Below are positions 7,914-17,927 of a stretch of 64,000 nucleotides of DNA, one piece after another; positions within the stretch are counted from its first letter, which is position 1; each line of letters opens with the position of its first letter. The translations under genes were made by a program, and so were the position numbers. Below the pieces are notes generated by a model. It was not told the origin of the DNA and made no database searches. It saw only the letters and a list, made by a program, of their open reading frames with translations. Origin of the DNA: Nocardia cyriacigeorgica (lineage in GTDB: Bacteria; Actinomycetota; Actinomycetes; Mycobacteriales; Mycobacteriaceae). The stretch lies in NCBI RefSeq assembly GCF_029868385.1, contig NZ_JARWNX010000026.1, positions 62,001-126,000 of the forward strand. Reading direction: 5' to 3'.

Positions 7914-9098
7914 TCAGGGCTTGCGGACGTGGTCGTAGACCTCGAGGGTCTGTGCGGCGATCCGCGACCAGTCGAATTCCGCCACCGCCCGTGCCCGCCC
8001 CGCGGCACCGTACTCCGCCGCGAGCACCGGATCGGCGGCCAGCTCGTTCACCGCGGCCGCGAGGCCCTGTTCATAGGCGCCGGTTTCGGTCGGGTCGTAA
8101 TGCACCAGCCGGCCGGTGCTCCGGTCGGCCACCACCTCGGGGATGCCGCCCACATCGGAGGCGACCACGGCGGTGCCGCAGGCCATGGCCTCCAGATTCA
8201 CGATGCCGAGCGGTTCGTACACCGAGGGGCAGACGAAGACGGTGGCGGCGGCAAGCACCTGCCGGACCTGCTCGGTGGGCAACATATCGCGCACCCAGAA
8301 CACATTGCCGCGCCGACGGCCGAGCTGGTCCACCGCCGCGGCGACCTCATCGGCCAGTTCGGCGGTGTCGGCCGCGCCCGCGCACAGCACCACCTGGATG
8401 TCGGGATCGATATCGCGCGCCGCGGCCAGCAGATGCGCGACCCCCTTCTGCCGGGTGATCCGCCCGACGAAGGCCGCGATCGGCCGATCCCGGCGCACCC
8501 CGAGGGTGTCGAGCAGGGATTCGGCGTCGGAGGCTCCCGGATGCCAGACCGAGGCATCGATGCCGTTGTGCACCACATGCACCCGCGCCGGATCGACCGC
8601 GGGGTAGGCGTCGAGCACATCGCGGCGCATCCCCGCGCTGACGGCGATGATCGCGTCGGCGTGTTCGACGGCATTGCGTTCCGACCAGGACGACAGGCGA
8701 TAGCCGCCGCCGAGTTGCTCGGCCTTCCACGGCCGCCGCGGTTCCAGTGAATGCGCGGTCAGCACATGCGGAATGCCGTAGAGGGTGGCGGCCAGGTGCC
8801 CGGCGAGCCCGGTGTACCAGGTGTGCGAATGCACCACATCCACCTCGCCGGTGGCATCGGCCATCCGCAGCTGGGCCGACATCATCTGGATCGCGGCATT
8901 GGCCGCGTACAGGTGTGGGTCGGGCTGATGCACCACCGCGGTGTCGCGGGGCACGCCCATACAGTGCACGGTGACCTCGGCCAGCCTGAGCAACTCGCCC
9001 ACCAGCTCGGTGACGTGGACACCGGCACCGCCGTACACCTCCGGCGGATATTCGCGGGTCAGCATGGCGACCCGTAGCCGATCCGTCGGCTCCGTCAT
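7914..9098 (-). CDS. glgM: GT4/5 glycosyltransferase, alpha-maltose-1-phosphate synthase (GlgM/GlgA)
   Basis: The family joins ADP-glucose to glucose-1-phosphate (GlgM) or to a glycogen primer (GlgA). ATG 9098 gives MTEPTDRLRVAMLTREYPPE followed by VYGGAGVHVTEL, the ADP-glucose-binding start of the family. C-terminal markers are FVGRITRQKGVAHLL, and CPSVYEPLGIVNLEAMACGT carrying the retaining GT E-x7-E pair. At 394 residues it has the short actinobacterial length (Rv1212c, biochemically GlgM in mycobacteria). It is divergent from glgC, its ADP-glucose supplier, with about 107 nt between starts. The exact acceptor is assigned from mycobacterial work, not from sequence. Confidence 0.9.
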   Translation of the reverse strand: MTEPTDRLRVAMLTREYPPEVYGGAGVHVTELVGELLRLAEVTVHCMGVPRDTAVVHQPDPHLYAANAAIQMMSAQLRMADATGEVDVVHSHTWYTGLAGHLAATLYGIPHVLTAHSLEPRRPWKAEQLGGGYRLSSWSERNAVEHADAIIAVSAGMRRDVLDAYPAVDPARVHVVHNGIDASVWHPGASDAESLLDTLGVRRDRPIAAFVGRITRQKGVAHLLAAARDIDPDIQVVLCAGAADTAELADEVAAAVDQLGRRRGNVFWVRDMLPTEQVRQVLAAATVFVCPSVYEPLGIVNLEAMACGTAVVASDVGGIPEVVADRSTGRLVHYDPTETGAYEQGLAAAVNELAADPVLAAEYGAAGRARAVAEFDWSRIAAQTLEVYDHVRKP

Positions 9099-9205
9099 CG
9101 CCGCCGCCCTGCCAGAACTCACGGATTCAACGTAGACGCTCGGCACGGCACGGGCCACTCGCACGCCAGCCCACCTCCGGCCGCACGGTTCGGTAGTTTG
9201 ACAGT

Positions 9206-10420
9206 GTGAGGAGCCAGCCGCACGTACTCGGAATCGTGCTCGCCGGTGGCGAGGGCAAGCGACTCTTTCCACTCACGGCCGATCGGGCCAAACCGGCGGT
9301 CCCGTTCGGGGGTGCCTACCGCCTCATCGACTTCGTCCTCAGCAACCTCGTCAATGCCGGATTCCTGCGACTGTGTGTGCTCACCCAGTACAAATCGCAT
9401 TCGCTGGACCGCCATATCTCGCAGACCTGGCGGCTGTCGGGTTTCGGCGGCGAGTACATCACGCCGGTCCCGGCGCAGCAGCGGCTCGGGCCGCGCTGGT
9501 ACACCGGTAGCGCCGACGCGATCATGCAATCGCTGAACCTGATCTACGACGAGGACCCCGACTACATCGTGGTCTTCGGCGCCGACCACGTGTACCGGAT
9601 GGACCCCGAGCAGATGGTGGCCCATCACATCGAATCCGGCGCCGGGGTGACGGTGGCGGGCATCCGGGTGCCGCGCAGCCAGGCGAGCGCGTTCGGCTGC
9701 ATCGATTCCGACGAATCCGGGCGGATCACCCAGTTCCTGGAGAAGCCCGCGCATCCGCCCGGCACACCCGACGATCCGAACGTGACCTTCGCGTCCATGG
9801 GCAATTACGTGTTCACCACCAGGGTGCTGGTCGATTCGATCCGGGCCGATGCCGACAATTCCGATTCCGACCACGATATGGGCGGCGACATCATCCCGAG
9901 GTTGGTCGCCGCCGGTCAGGCCGCGGTCTACGATTTCGCCGACAACGACGTCCCCGGTGCCACCGACCGCGATCGCGGCTACTGGCGCGATGTCGGCACC
10001 ATCGACGCCTTCTACGAGGCGCATATGGATCTGGTGTCGGTGCATCCGGTGTTCAACCTCTACAACAAGCACTGGCCGATCCGCGGGGCGGCCGAGAATC
10101 TGCCGCCCGCCAAGTTCGCCCAGGGCGGGCTGGCACAGGAATCGATCGTCGGCGCGGGCAGCATCCTGTCCGCCGCCACGGTGCGCAATTCGGTGCTCAG
10201 CGCCAATGTGATGGTCGACGACGGCGCGACCGTCGAGGGCAGCGTGCTCATGCCGGGGGTGCGGATCGGTAAGGGCGCGGTGGTCCGGCGGGCCATTCTG
10301 GACAAGAACGTGGTGGTGTCGGAAGGCGAGATCATCGGCGTCGATCTGGAGCGCGACCGCGAGCGGTTCGCCATCAGCAACGGCGGCGTCGTCACCGTCG
10401 GCAAGGGCACCTGGGTGTGA
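9206..10420 (+). CDS. glgC: Glucose-1-phosphate adenylyltransferase
   Basis: It makes ADP-glucose from glucose-1-phosphate and ATP, feeding glycogen and maltose-1-phosphate synthesis. The 404-residue protein begins with [20 protein letters not shown], the nucleotide-binding signature, followed by [26 protein letters not shown] and [11 protein letters not shown]. The C-terminus is a left-handed beta-helix ([20 protein letters not shown]). Start is GTG 9206, with an in-register GTG at 9204 in another frame. It is divergently paired with glgM and is followed immediately by a strong hairpin terminator. Confidence 0.95.
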   Translation: MRSQPHVLGIVLAGGEGKRLFPLTADRAKPAVPFGGAYRLIDFVLSNLVNAGFLRLCVLTQYKSHSLDRHISQTWRLSGFGGEYITPVPAQQRLGPRWYTGSADAIMQSLNLIYDEDPDYIVVFGADHVYRMDPEQMVAHHIESGAGVTVAGIRVPRSQASAFGCIDSDESGRITQFLEKPAHPPGTPDDPNVTFASMGNYVFTTRVLVDSIRADADNSDSDHDMGGDIIPRLVAAGQAAVYDFADNDVPGATDRDRGYWRDVGTIDAFYEAHMDLVSVHPVFNLYNKHWPIRGAAENLPPAKFAQGGLAQESIVGAGSILSAATVRNSVLSANVMVDDGATVEGSVLMPGVRIGKGAVVRRAILDKNVVVSEGEIIGVDLERDRERFAISNGGVVTVGKGTWV

Positions 10421-10454
10421 GTCGTGCGTGCCCAGGGTTCGGGCACGCACGACT
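10420..10454. terminator. Bidirectional hairpin terminator between glgC and the ABC permease
   Basis: A 14-bp perfect stem begins on the last base of the glgC stop codon (10420-10433) and pairs with 10441-10454, around a 7-nt loop (AGGGTTC). It fills nearly the whole gap between the convergent genes and can act on both strands. No U-tract is obvious, as usual in high-GC actinobacteria. Confidence 0.8.
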
Positions 10455-10457
10455 CGT

Positions 10458-12119
10458 TCAGCGCAGGTCCCGCCCGCGCCAGCCGACCAGGCCGAGGGCG
10501 AGCAGCGCCGCCGCCAGCCCGGTGACCACCAGCACCGGCGTCGCGGTGAATGCCGATCCCGGCACCTTCGGTGCGTGGCTGAACGGTTCGAGATCACGGA
10601 ACCACTGCGGCGCATCGGATGCCGAGCCGAGCAGAAAGACCGCGATCGCGGCCGTCAGCACACCCCACGCCAGCGGGGTCCAGCGCGGTGCGAGCCCGAA
10701 CAGGGCGACGGTGATCGCGACGAACAACCAGATGGCTGGCAGCTGCACCAGGGCGGCGGCCAGCACACCGGGTAGTTTGCCGCCGATATCGTCGGCGGCG
10801 GTCCCGTAGACCAGTCCGCCGAGCAGGCCGGCGGTCAGCATCGCGATCACCGGACCGCCGAGTGCGAACACCAGATGCGACAGCGCCCAGCGGATGCGTC
10901 CGACGGCCCCGGTGACCACGGTTTCGGTATGGCCGCTGTTCTCCTCGCCGAACAGGCGCAGCGTCGCCGAGATGGCATACGCCGAACCGGCCACCCCGAG
11001 CATGGTGAAGGCGTAGGTGATCATCGAGTCCTCGAGCGATTCCGCGCCGCCCATGCGGGTGATGAGATCGCGGATGGTCTCGCTGGAACCGAGCTCGTCA
11101 CCGATACCGTGCACCACGCTGCCGATCAGCAGCGCGTACAGGCCGAGGCCGACGGTCCAGGCCAGCAACGTGCCCCGCTGCAAACGCCAGGCCAGCCCCA
11201 TCGGACCGGACAGCCCGGCGCTCGCCGCCGGTGGCCCGAGGCGTTCGGCGATCAGCCCGGCGCCGACGTCGCGTCGCATCAGCAGCAGATAGGACGCGGC
11301 GACGCACACCAGCACGGTGATCAGGTGCACCAGCAGCACCCACCAGCGGTCTCCGGCGAAGGCCCGCACCTGCAATGACCAGCCCTGTGGGGACAGCCAG
11401 CTCAACGGGCTCACCGGGCCGTCACCGGCCTGGGCATCGCCCACCGCCCGCAGCGTGAAGGTGAGCGCGAGCACGGCGAAGGCGATACCGCGCGCCACTC
11501 TGGCACCGGTACTCAGTTGCGCGGCCACCGCCGCCACCGCGGCGAACACCATGCCGGAACCGGCCAGCGCCAGCCCGAACGCCAGCGATCCGCTGACCGG
11601 CACCTCGGCCGCAGCCAGACTGCCCGCCCCGATCAGCCCGGCCACCAGCGCACCGCCGAGCCCGAGCACCAGTGCCGCGGTGAGTCCGGCGAAACGTCCC
11701 ACCGAGGTGGAGGCCACCAGTTCGGCGCGTCCGGTCTCCTCTTCGGCCCTGGTGTGCCGGATGACGGTGAGGATGGTCGCCACCGCGATCAGGGTGAAGA
11801 ACATCCCCGCTTTCCAGATACCGACCGCACCGATGCCGGTGTCGTAGATCGGCCCGTACATGGCCAGCTGGGTGGGGCTGGCCAGGATGGAATCGGCGAA
11901 TGCGGCGCGGTCGGCCTCGGTCGGATAGACGGCATCGATACTCGCGACATAGACGCTGCCGAGCGGCACCGACAGCAGCAGTACCCAGGCGGGCAGCACG
12001 ATCCGGTCGCGGCGCAGCGCGAGCCGCAGCATGCGGCCGGTGCCCGCGAAACCGGAGGCGGTGGCATATCGTCCGGCGGCCCGGTGGGCGGCCGGAGCCG
12101 GGAGCGCGGCGGTGGTCAT
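10458..12119 (-). CDS. ABC-2 type exporter permease (tetronasin-resistance type)
   Basis: The 553-residue protein has about 12 hydrophobic segments in two similar halves. It shows the actinobacterial exporter pattern [14 protein letters not shown] after the third helix, and a second-half counterpart [14 protein letters not shown]. Such proteins pair with a single ATPase to export drugs or lipids. The ATPase gene lies directly upstream with an ATGA overlap (12116-12119), and a TetR gene precedes it: the same three-gene order as Rv1217c-Rv1218c-Rv1219c, a multidrug efflux locus in M. tuberculosis. The substrate is unknown here. Confidence 0.88.
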   Translation of the reverse strand: MTTAALPAPAAHRAAGRYATASGFAGTGRMLRLALRRDRIVLPAWVLLLSVPLGSVYVASIDAVYPTEADRAAFADSILASPTQLAMYGPIYDTGIGAVGIWKAGMFFTLIAVATILTVIRHTRAEEETGRAELVASTSVGRFAGLTAALVLGLGGALVAGLIGAGSLAAAEVPVSGSLAFGLALAGSGMVFAAVAAVAAQLSTGARVARGIAFAVLALTFTLRAVGDAQAGDGPVSPLSWLSPQGWSLQVRAFAGDRWWVLLVHLITVLVCVAASYLLLMRRDVGAGLIAERLGPPAASAGLSGPMGLAWRLQRGTLLAWTVGLGLYALLIGSVVHGIGDELGSSETIRDLITRMGGAESLEDSMITYAFTMLGVAGSAYAISATLRLFGEENSGHTETVVTGAVGRIRWALSHLVFALGGPVIAMLTAGLLGGLVYGTAADDIGGKLPGVLAAALVQLPAIWLFVAITVALFGLAPRWTPLAWGVLTAAIAVFLLGSASDAPQWFRDLEPFSHAPKVPGSAFTATPVLVVTGLAAALLALGLVGWRGRDLR

Positions 12120-13057
12120 TTCTGCGCCTTCAGCAATGCGCCGTCGCGCTCCACGGCGTCGCCATTGCCGTCGCCGTTGATCGAATAGTGGCGCATGAAC
12201 AGCTCTTCCAGCGTCGGCGGCTGGCTCACCAGACTGCGTACGCCGGTATCGCCGAGGATGCGGATCAGCTCACCCAGATGTTCACTGTCGACCTGGCAGT
12301 GCAATGTGCGCTCGTCCAGGCGCACATCCGCCACGCCAGGCAAGGCGCCGAGATCTCCTGGATCACCGGTCAATTCGGCGGTGATGGAGGTGCGGCTCAG
12401 ATGCCGCATCGAAGCCAGCGTCCCGGTTTCCACCGTGCGCCCGGACCGGATGATGGTCACCCGCTGGCACAGCGCCTCCACCTCCGACAGGATATGGCTC
12501 GACAGCAGGACGGTGGTGCCCCGTTCGGCCGCCTCGGCGACGCATTCCCGGAACACCTGCTCCATCAACGGGTCGAGGCCCGAGGTCGGCTCATCGAGCA
12601 ACAGCAGTTCGGCATTCGATGAAAACGCCGATACCAGCGCGACTTTCTGCCGGTTGCCCTTCGAATAGGTGCGCGCCTTCTTCCGCGGATCGAGTTCGAA
12701 CCGTTCGATCAGCTCGGCGCGGCGCGCGGTATCGATCCCACCGCGCATGCGGGCGAGCAGATCGATGGTCTCGCCGCCGGACAACGACGGCCACAGCGTG
12801 ACATCACCTGGTACATAAGCGATTTCGCGATGCAATTCGACCGCGTCGACCCACGGGTCGCGCCGCAGCAGCCGCACCTCGCCCGAGGTGCGGGCCAGGA
12901 CGCCGAGCAGAATGCGGATGGTGGTGGATTTGCCCGCGCCGTTGGGGCCGAGGAAGCCGTGCACCTCGCCCTGATCGACGTCGAGATCGAGTCCGTCGAG
13001 TGCGTGCACCCGGCCGAAGTGTTTGTGCAGATCCCGGACGTGGATGACCGATGTCAT
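12116..13057 (-). CDS. ABC exporter ATP-binding protein
   Basis: This nucleotide-binding subunit powers the permease encoded immediately downstream. The 313-residue protein has Walker [11 protein letters not shown] (about residues 38-47), the ABC signature variant [11 protein letters not shown], Walker [14 protein letters not shown] and the H-loop LLSSHI. The C-terminal extension after residue 220 is typical of the DrrA/tetronasin-resistance subfamily. It overlaps the permease gene by 4 nt and lies 20 nt downstream of the TetR gene, so all three probably form one transcript. Confidence 0.92.
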   Translation of the reverse strand: MTSVIHVRDLHKHFGRVHALDGLDLDVDQGEVHGFLGPNGAGKSTTIRILLGVLARTSGEVRLLRRDPWVDAVELHREIAYVPGDVTLWPSLSGGETIDLLARMRGGIDTARRAELIERFELDPRKKARTYSKGNRQKVALVSAFSSNAELLLLDEPTSGLDPLMEQVFRECVAEAAERGTTVLLSSHILSEVEALCQRVTIIRSGRTVETGTLASMRHLSRTSITAELTGDPGDLGALPGVADVRLDERTLHCQVDSEHLGELIRILGDTGVRSLVSQPPTLEELFMRHYSINGDGNGDAVERDGALLKAQK

Positions 13058-13077
13058 GGGAACTCCTGGTGAGAGTT

Positions 13078-13743
13078 TCAGGTATCTGGAGTCTTGTGTT
13101 GCAGGAGGGTGTCGAGCATCACCGAATCGGCCAGCAGACCGTTGGTGAACAGTTCGACACCGGGGAGAACCATTTGTTCGGCGTATTCGCGCAGCGCCTT
13201 GCCGTAGTCGAGCGGGGCGTCATGGGTGTCGGCGTAGAGCTGGAGGAACAGCATCATTCCGCCGCCGTTGTGCACGGCCAGATATCGGGCCGTCGCCGTC
13301 AGATCACGTGGGGCGCGGATCGTGCCCGCGGCGATACCCGCGGTCAGATACTGCTCGACATCGGACACCATATGGTCGAACAATGCGGCCGCGAGCCCGC
13401 CGCCCGCCTGGAAACTGCGCACGATGTAGGCCACCATCGGTGCGAAACTCTCGATGTCGGCGAGCTGACCGAGCAGGCTCGTCGGCGTCGGATGTTCGAC
13501 GGAATCCGTTTTCGATTTCCGGATGACCGCGCGTACATGGTCGTCACAGGCCTCGCGCAGCCCGTCTTTCGATCCGAAATGGTGATTGACGAGGCCGGGC
13601 GAGACACCGGCGGCGGTGGCGATGGCACGCACGCCGACACCGAATCCCTGTTCGCCGAAAATGGCGATGGCGGCGTCGCGGATACGCGCACGAGTACTCA
13701 GATCCGCGGAGGATCCTTCCGGTACGGCTGATGGGTTGAACAC
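13078..13743 (-). CDS. TetR-family regulator of the adjacent ABC exporter
   Basis: The 221-residue product begins at GTG 13743. An N-terminal TetR HTH (about residues 20-65, [16 protein letters not shown]...[16 protein letters not shown]) is followed by a helical ligand domain with a C-terminal Rv1219c-like region. It is the first gene of the exporter operon. Two inverted repeats of TTGAACA-N2-TGTTCAA type overlap or immediately precede its start codon, pointing to autorepression. The ligand is unknown. Confidence 0.88.
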   Translation of the reverse strand: MFNPSAVPEGSSADLSTRARIRDAAIAIFGEQGFGVGVRAIATAAGVSPGLVNHHFGSKDGLREACDDHVRAVIRKSKTDSVEHPTPTSLLGQLADIESFAPMVAYIVRSFQAGGGLAAALFDHMVSDVEQYLTAGIAAGTIRAPRDLTATARYLAVHNGGGMMLFLQLYADTHDAPLDYGKALREYAEQMVLPGVELFTNGLLADSVMLDTLLQHKTPDT

Positions 13744-13771
13744 ATGTTCAATATATTAAACACTTGTTCAA
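13736..13771. promoter_or_regulatory. Tandem TetR operators TTGAACA-N2-TGTTCAA
   Basis: Site 1 (13736-13751) is TTGAACA, CA, TGTTCAA, with perfect 7-bp arms, and overlaps the GTG start of the TetR gene. Site 2 (13756-13771) is TTAAACA, CT, TGTTCAA, with one mismatch. Centres are 20 bp apart, two helical turns, which suits cooperative binding of two TetR dimers on one face. The stretch is locally AT-rich (ATATATTAAA), consistent with a promoter. Confidence 0.65.
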
Positions 13772-13846
13772 TCGACAGTCAATGGGTAGCACCGAGCCGG
13801 GAAGGCCGCGGAAAAAGGCTGGTGGGAGCGCCTGGACCTAGCCCGC

Positions 13847-14485
13847 CTAGCCCCTGGAGGCGCAGAGCAGCCCGTCGCCGACCGGAATCAGCACACTCGT
13901 CAGATTCGGGTCCTCGGCGATGGCCCTGGTCGCCGCCCGCACCGCCTGGGTGGCCGCATCGCGCTGCGCCGGATCGGGCACCCGCCCGCCGAGCAGGGCA
14001 TTGTGCAGCAGGATGGCACCGCCGTCGCGAAGCAGCCGCACGCCTTCGGCCACATACTGCGGATGCTCGACCGGTGCGGCATCGATGAACACCAGGTCAT
14101 AGGCGCCGTCGGCCAGCCGAGGCAGCACGTCGAGAGCGCGGCCGTTGATCAGCCGGGTACGCGCGAGCGGGATATCGGCGGCACGGAAGGCGTCCTTGGC
14201 CGCCCGCTGATGCTCCGGCTCGGAATCGATGGTGGTCAGCGTGCCGTCCTCGCGCATACCGTCCAGCAACCACAGACCGCTGATCCCCGCGCCCGTCCCC
14301 ACCTCGACGACCGCCCGCGCACCGAGCATCTGCGCGTACATACTCAGCAGGGCGCCGACCGACGGGGCCACCGGCGCGGCGCCCAGTTCGGTGGCCCGTT
14401 CGCGGGCGCTGACGAGGATCTCGTCCTCCACGACGGATTCCTCCACGTAGGCGAGATTTCGCTCCAGGTTCGATGCCACGCCCAT
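13847..14485 (-). CDS. SAM-dependent O-methyltransferase (class I, COMT-like)
   Basis: The 212-residue protein shows the caffeoyl-CoA O-methyltransferase family order: [18 protein letters not shown] (SAM-binding motif I), [29 protein letters not shown] (metal/substrate segment) and [15 protein letters not shown]. The same gene (Rv1220c) stands divergent to sigE in mycobacteria. The physiological substrate is not known. About 260 nt separate its start from sigE on the other strand. Confidence 0.88.
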   Translation of the reverse strand: MGVASNLERNLAYVEESVVEDEILVSARERATELGAAPVAPSVGALLSMYAQMLGARAVVEVGTGAGISGLWLLDGMREDGTLTTIDSEPEHQRAAKDAFRAADIPLARTRLINGRALDVLPRLADGAYDLVFIDAAPVEHPQYVAEGVRLLRDGGAILLHNALLGGRVPDPAQRDAATQAVRAATRAIAEDPNLTSVLIPVGDGLLCASRG

Positions 14486-14632
14486 GAGGCTATGCCAAAC
14501 CGTGACCAGCGGCCCGAAACATTCTCAGGTGTCCCTCAGGATCTCCATACACGGGCCATATCGCGACACGACAGAGTAGGCACCACGCAAGACCAGCCGA
14601 CCGGCGGGCGACAGAGCCAGAGCACCGGGTCG

Positions 14633-14659
14633 GGAACAACCGAACACCTTCCATCGGTT
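14633..14659 (+). promoter_or_regulatory. Candidate ECF-type (SigH/SigE-like) promoter for sigE
   Basis: GGAACA at 14633-14638 is followed after 18 nt by GTT (14657-14659) with a trailing G. This matches the GGAAYA-N17/18-GTT pattern of actinobacterial stress sigma factors. It lies about 85 nt upstream of the sigE start. In M. tuberculosis, sigE has a SigH-dependent promoter, so the placement makes sense. Confidence 0.45.
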
Positions 14660-14744
14660 GTACCCGACAGCGACGGTCCGTGGATCCGGACCGCAGCCTG
14701 AACTCCTTCGCCACGGTCCCGAGTAGGAGGTATTTCCCATCCAC

Positions 14745-15416
14745 ATGGTCGATGCGGCGCGCGAGTACGCCACCCTGCCCGAGCTGCCAACCCAGCACGA
14801 GGTCAACGCACTGGAACTGGCCGAGGTGGCCGAAGACGAACTGACCGGCACCGCGGCCTTCGATGCCACCGGTGACCGTTCGGTCATGCCGTCCTGGGAC
14901 GAACTGGTCCGAGAACACGCCGACCGGGTCTACCGGCTCGCCTACCGCCTCTCCGGTGATGCGCAGGATGCCGAGGATCTGACCCAGGAGACGTTCATCC
15001 GGGTCTTCCGCTCGCTGTCGAACTACCAGCCCGGCACCTTCGAGGGCTGGCTGCATCGCATCACCACCAACCTGTTCCTCGACATGGTCCGCCGCCGCGG
15101 CCGCATCCGGATGGAAGCGCTGCCCGAGGACTACGACCGGGTACCGGCCCAGGGACCGGGGCCGGAGCAGGTCTACCACGACGCACGCCTGGATCCCGAT
15201 CTGCAATCGGCGCTGGACGCACTGGCGCCGGAGTTCCGCGCCGCGGTGGTGCTGTGCGATATCGAGGGACTGTCCTACGAGGAGATCGGGGCGACGCTCG
15301 GGGTGAAACTCGGCACCGTCCGCAGCCGGATCCATCGCGGCCGTCAGGCACTGCGCGAGCACCTTGCGCATAATGGAACTCAGGAGCGCTTCGCCGACTC
15401 GGCGAGCGGGTCCTGA
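14745..15416 (+). CDS. sigE: ECF RNA polymerase sigma factor SigE
   Basis: This envelope-stress sigma factor has 223 residues from ATG 14745, with an AGGAGGT (14725-14731) upstream. After an N-terminal extension (about 50 residues) come region 2 ([20 protein letters not shown], then [12 protein letters not shown]) and region 4 ([20 protein letters not shown]). The genes that follow encode its zinc-type anti-sigma factor, HtrA and TatB, as in mycobacteria (Rv1221-Rv1224). Several internal starts exist in the N-terminal extension; the mycobacterial gene also uses more than one. Confidence 0.95.
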   Translation: MVDAAREYATLPELPTQHEVNALELAEVAEDELTGTAAFDATGDRSVMPSWDELVREHADRVYRLAYRLSGDAQDAEDLTQETFIRVFRSLSNYQPGTFEGWLHRITTNLFLDMVRRRGRIRMEALPEDYDRVPAQGPGPEQVYHDARLDPDLQSALDALAPEFRAAVVLCDIEGLSYEEIGATLGVKLGTVRSRIHRGRQALREHLAHNGTQERFADSASGS

Positions 15417-15495
15417 CAGCAGCAAATAGCGGGTGAGTTCCGGCCTGGCGCCATCACCCGGCCGTGTCGATGTCGGTTGGAAGGGTGAGCACCGA

Positions 15496-15885
15496 ATGAG
15501 TGGCGACTCCAGTACGTCAGGTCGTTCACCGCGTTTCCGCTCCACCGAGCATCTGGCGAGCGAGGCCGTCGCCGCCTACGTGGACGGCGAACTCAGGATG
15601 AACGCCTATCTGCGTGCCGCCCAGCATCTTTCCGTCTGCCCCGAATGCGCGGCCGAGGTCGAGGCCCAGCAGCAGGCGCGCATCGCACTGCGCCGGGCAG
15701 GCCAGGTCTCGATTCCACACGGACTGCACGACAGCCTGACCCGCATTCCGCTCGGCGAACTTCCCGGCACCGATCGCTCCGCCGCCGCTTCGCATTCCCG
15801 TGACGAGGCCGTTTCCGGTTTCCTCGGTGGGTCTTTGGGCGCGAGCTTCGACAGTAGGCGGTGGACGACGTGGTGGCGCAAGTAG
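15496..15885 (+). CDS. rseA: Anti-sigma-E factor RseA, zinc-type (ZAS)
   Basis: The 129-residue product from ATG 15496 carries the ZAS signature H-x3-C-x2-C (AAQHLSVCPECAAEVE, about residues 43-58) that clamps an ECF sigma factor. No transmembrane helix is visible, in keeping with the cytosolic mycobacterial RseA (Rv1222). It follows sigE by 79 nt and precedes htrA by about 10 nt. The frame is open upstream to GTG 15433, but ATG 15496 aligns better with the family start. In mycobacteria RseA is phosphorylated by a Ser/Thr kinase and degraded; that regulation is not visible here. Confidence 0.9.
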   Translation: MSGDSSTSGRSPRFRSTEHLASEAVAAYVDGELRMNAYLRAAQHLSVCPECAAEVEAQQQARIALRRAGQVSIPHGLHDSLTRIPLGELPGTDRSAAASHSRDEAVSGFLGGSLGASFDSRRWTTWWRK

Positions 15886-15895
15886 AGTTTGGCGC

Positions 15896-17425
15896 GTGAC
15901 CACCGAATCGACGAACACCGGATCGGCCGACACCTCGGATTCGGCGGCCAACAGGGGGAACCTGCGGCCGCCGGACGCGCCAGTGCTCGGGCCGCGCCCG
16001 GTATACCGCCCGCACGTGGATACCCACACCGCTCGCGCCTTCCGTCGCCCCTCCGGTCAGGCCGGATCCTTCGCGCCCCGCTCCTCGACAGCCGCCGCGG
16101 GCCAGGGCGCCGACCAGGTGCAGAACCGGCCACCGGACGCCGTGCTGGCCGAAGCATTCGGTCGTCCGGCGGGCTCGGACGAACTGCTCCAGCGCGACCC
16201 CGACGCCGGCACCGGCGATACCGCGATCGCGGGCCCGGCCGATCCCTGGCGCGACCCGGAATCCGGCGCCAGGCTCGGCGCACCCGCACTGCCCTCCCCC
16301 GCGCCCCAGACCCTCGGCGCTGCCACCAAACTGTCCGCGCGTGAGGTCCTGTTCGGATCCCGCGTCGCGCCACGCGCACTCGTGCTGCTCGCGGTGCTCG
16401 CCCTGGCGATCGGCCTGATCGGCGGCCTCGTCGGCCGGTTGACCGCGGAAACCGCCTCCACCCTGACCTCACGCAAGGTCGCCCTCGAGCAGACCGACGG
16501 TTCCGAACAGCCGCACGGCCAGATCGCCCAGGTCGCCGATGCCGTACTGCCCTCGGTGGTCTCGATCCGCACGACCGTCGGCGACAACGGCGCCACCGGC
16601 TCGGGCGTGGTCATCGACGGTAACGGCTACATCGCCACCAACAACCACGTCATCTCCATGGCCGCGCAGGACAATTCCGGCCGCGCGAAGATCCAGGTGA
16701 TGTTCTCCGACGGCACCCGAGTTCCGGCCGAGATCGTCGGCCGCGACACCAAGACCGACCTCGCGGTGCTCAAGGTCGATGTGAAAAATCTCACTGTCGC
16801 TCAGCTCGGCAAGTCCGAGGATGTTCAGGTGGGCGATGCGGTACTCGCCATCGGCTCCCCGCTCGGACTGAGCAAAACGGTGACCTCCGGCATCGTCAGC
16901 GCGCTACACCGTCCGGTGAAGCTCGAGGGCGAGGGCAGCGACACCAAGGCCGTCATCGACGCCGTGCAGACCGACGCCTCGATCAACCCGGGTAACTCCG
17001 GTGGCGCGCTGGTGGACATGGAGGGCCGGGTCGTCGGCATCAACACCGCGATCCGCAGCGAAACCGGCGGTTCGGTGGGCCTCGGCTTCGCCGTACCGGT
17101 CGATGTGGTCACCGATGTGGCCCAGACCCTGATCCGCGACGGCGTCAAACACCATCCGGTGATCGGTCTGAGCGCCCGCACCAAATCGGTGGCCAACGAG
17201 GCCATGAGCGGCGCCGAGGTGGCCGATGTGGCGCCCGGCGGGCCGGGCGCCGATGCGGGCATCGTCGAGGGCGATGTCATCGTCAAGGTCGGCGACCGCG
17301 AGGTCACCGGGCCGGAAGAGCTGGTCGTCGCCGTGCAGGCGAACAAGATCGGCGAGACGGTGACGGTCCGGCTGATCCGGGAAGGCCGGGAAGTGGACGT
17401 GCCGGTCACCCTCGAATCCGACTGA
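15896..17425 (+). CDS. htrA: HtrA-like membrane serine protease with PDZ domain
   Basis: From GTG 15896 the protein has 509 residues: a Pro-rich cytosolic N-terminus (1-155), one transmembrane helix (about 161-181), a trypsin-like protease domain and a C-terminal PDZ domain (about 410-505). The catalytic triad is readable as His251 (TNNHVI), Asp288 (KTDLAVLKV) and Ser368 (NPGNSGGAL). It degrades or refolds damaged proteins outside the membrane. It sits third in the sigE-rseA-htrA-tatB cluster (Rv1223). The frame is open upstream to 15800, inside rseA, but GTG 15896 avoids that overlap. Confidence 0.93.
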   Translation: MTTESTNTGSADTSDSAANRGNLRPPDAPVLGPRPVYRPHVDTHTARAFRRPSGQAGSFAPRSSTAAAGQGADQVQNRPPDAVLAEAFGRPAGSDELLQRDPDAGTGDTAIAGPADPWRDPESGARLGAPALPSPAPQTLGAATKLSAREVLFGSRVAPRALVLLAVLALAIGLIGGLVGRLTAETASTLTSRKVALEQTDGSEQPHGQIAQVADAVLPSVVSIRTTVGDNGATGSGVVIDGNGYIATNNHVISMAAQDNSGRAKIQVMFSDGTRVPAEIVGRDTKTDLAVLKVDVKNLTVAQLGKSEDVQVGDAVLAIGSPLGLSKTVTSGIVSALHRPVKLEGEGSDTKAVIDAVQTDASINPGNSGGALVDMEGRVVGINTAIRSETGGSVGLGFAVPVDVVTDVAQTLIRDGVKHHPVIGLSARTKSVANEAMSGAEVADVAPGGPGADAGIVEGDVIVKVGDREVTGPEELVVAVQANKIGETVTVRLIREGREVDVPVTLESD

Positions 17426-17458
17426 CCCGGTCGGTTCGGCGCGCGGTAGCCTGGTCTG

Positions 17459-17875
17459 GTGTTCAGCAACATCGGGTGGAGCGAGATGGTGATCCTGCTC
17501 GTGGCCGCCCTCGTGATCCTCGGCCCGGAGCGCCTGCCCGGCGCCGTGCGCTGGACCACCCGCAGTCTGCGGCAGGTGCGCGATTACGCCAGTGGCGCGA
17601 GCGCGCAGTTGAAACAGGAACTCGGCCCCGAATTCGAGGATCTGCGTAAACCGCTCGCCGACCTGAACGAACTGCGCGGCATGACCCCGAAGTCCATGGT
17701 GACCAAACACCTTCTCAACGGCGATGATTCGCTGTTCAAGGACATCAGCAGGGCCGTACCGGACAAGCAGGACCTCTACGGCGTCAATAGCGGCATGCCT
17801 GATTACCCAGCGCCGAAGCTGGAGAAACCGTTGGAGCGCAACGAACGTCCGCCGATCGACACCGACGCCACCTGA
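17459..17875 (+). CDS. tatB: Twin-arginine translocase subunit TatB
   Basis: The 138-residue protein begins [20 protein letters not shown], then [11 protein letters not shown]: the short N-terminal helix, Gly-Pro hinge and amphipathic helix of TatB. A charged C-terminal region follows. With TatA/TatC (not in this window) it exports folded proteins bearing twin-arginine signals, such as the DUF1906 protein encoded at 57.0 kb. Start is GTG 17459. Linkage to htrA matches Rv1223-Rv1224. Confidence 0.93.
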   Translation: MFSNIGWSEMVILLVAALVILGPERLPGAVRWTTRSLRQVRDYASGASAQLKQELGPEFEDLRKPLADLNELRGMTPKSMVTKHLLNGDDSLFKDISRAVPDKQDLYGVNSGMPDYPAPKLEKPLERNERPPIDTDAT

Positions 17876-17889
17876 TCTGTCAAGCGATC

Positions 17890-17917
17890 TAGACACCGCG
17901 TCGCCTAACGCTGTCTA
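17890..17917. promoter_or_regulatory. TAGACA-N16-TGTCTA inverted repeat before HTH gene
   Basis: TAGACA (17890-17895) and TGTCTA (17912-17917) are perfect 6-bp inverted arms. The right arm ends 10 nt before the ATG at 17928. No ribosome-binding site is visible, so the transcript may be leaderless or nearly so, with the repeat inside the promoter. It is a candidate operator for the downstream HTH protein itself. Confidence 0.35.
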
Positions 17918-17927
17918 AACTTCGCAC

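Noticed and set aside
9119..10615. 498-codon minus-strand open frame over glgC
   Set aside because: Shadow of glgC; composition dominated by Arg/His/Gly and no recognisable fold.
14490..15545. 351-codon minus-strand open frame over sigE
   Set aside because: Antisense to sigE, no motifs; sigE itself is certain.
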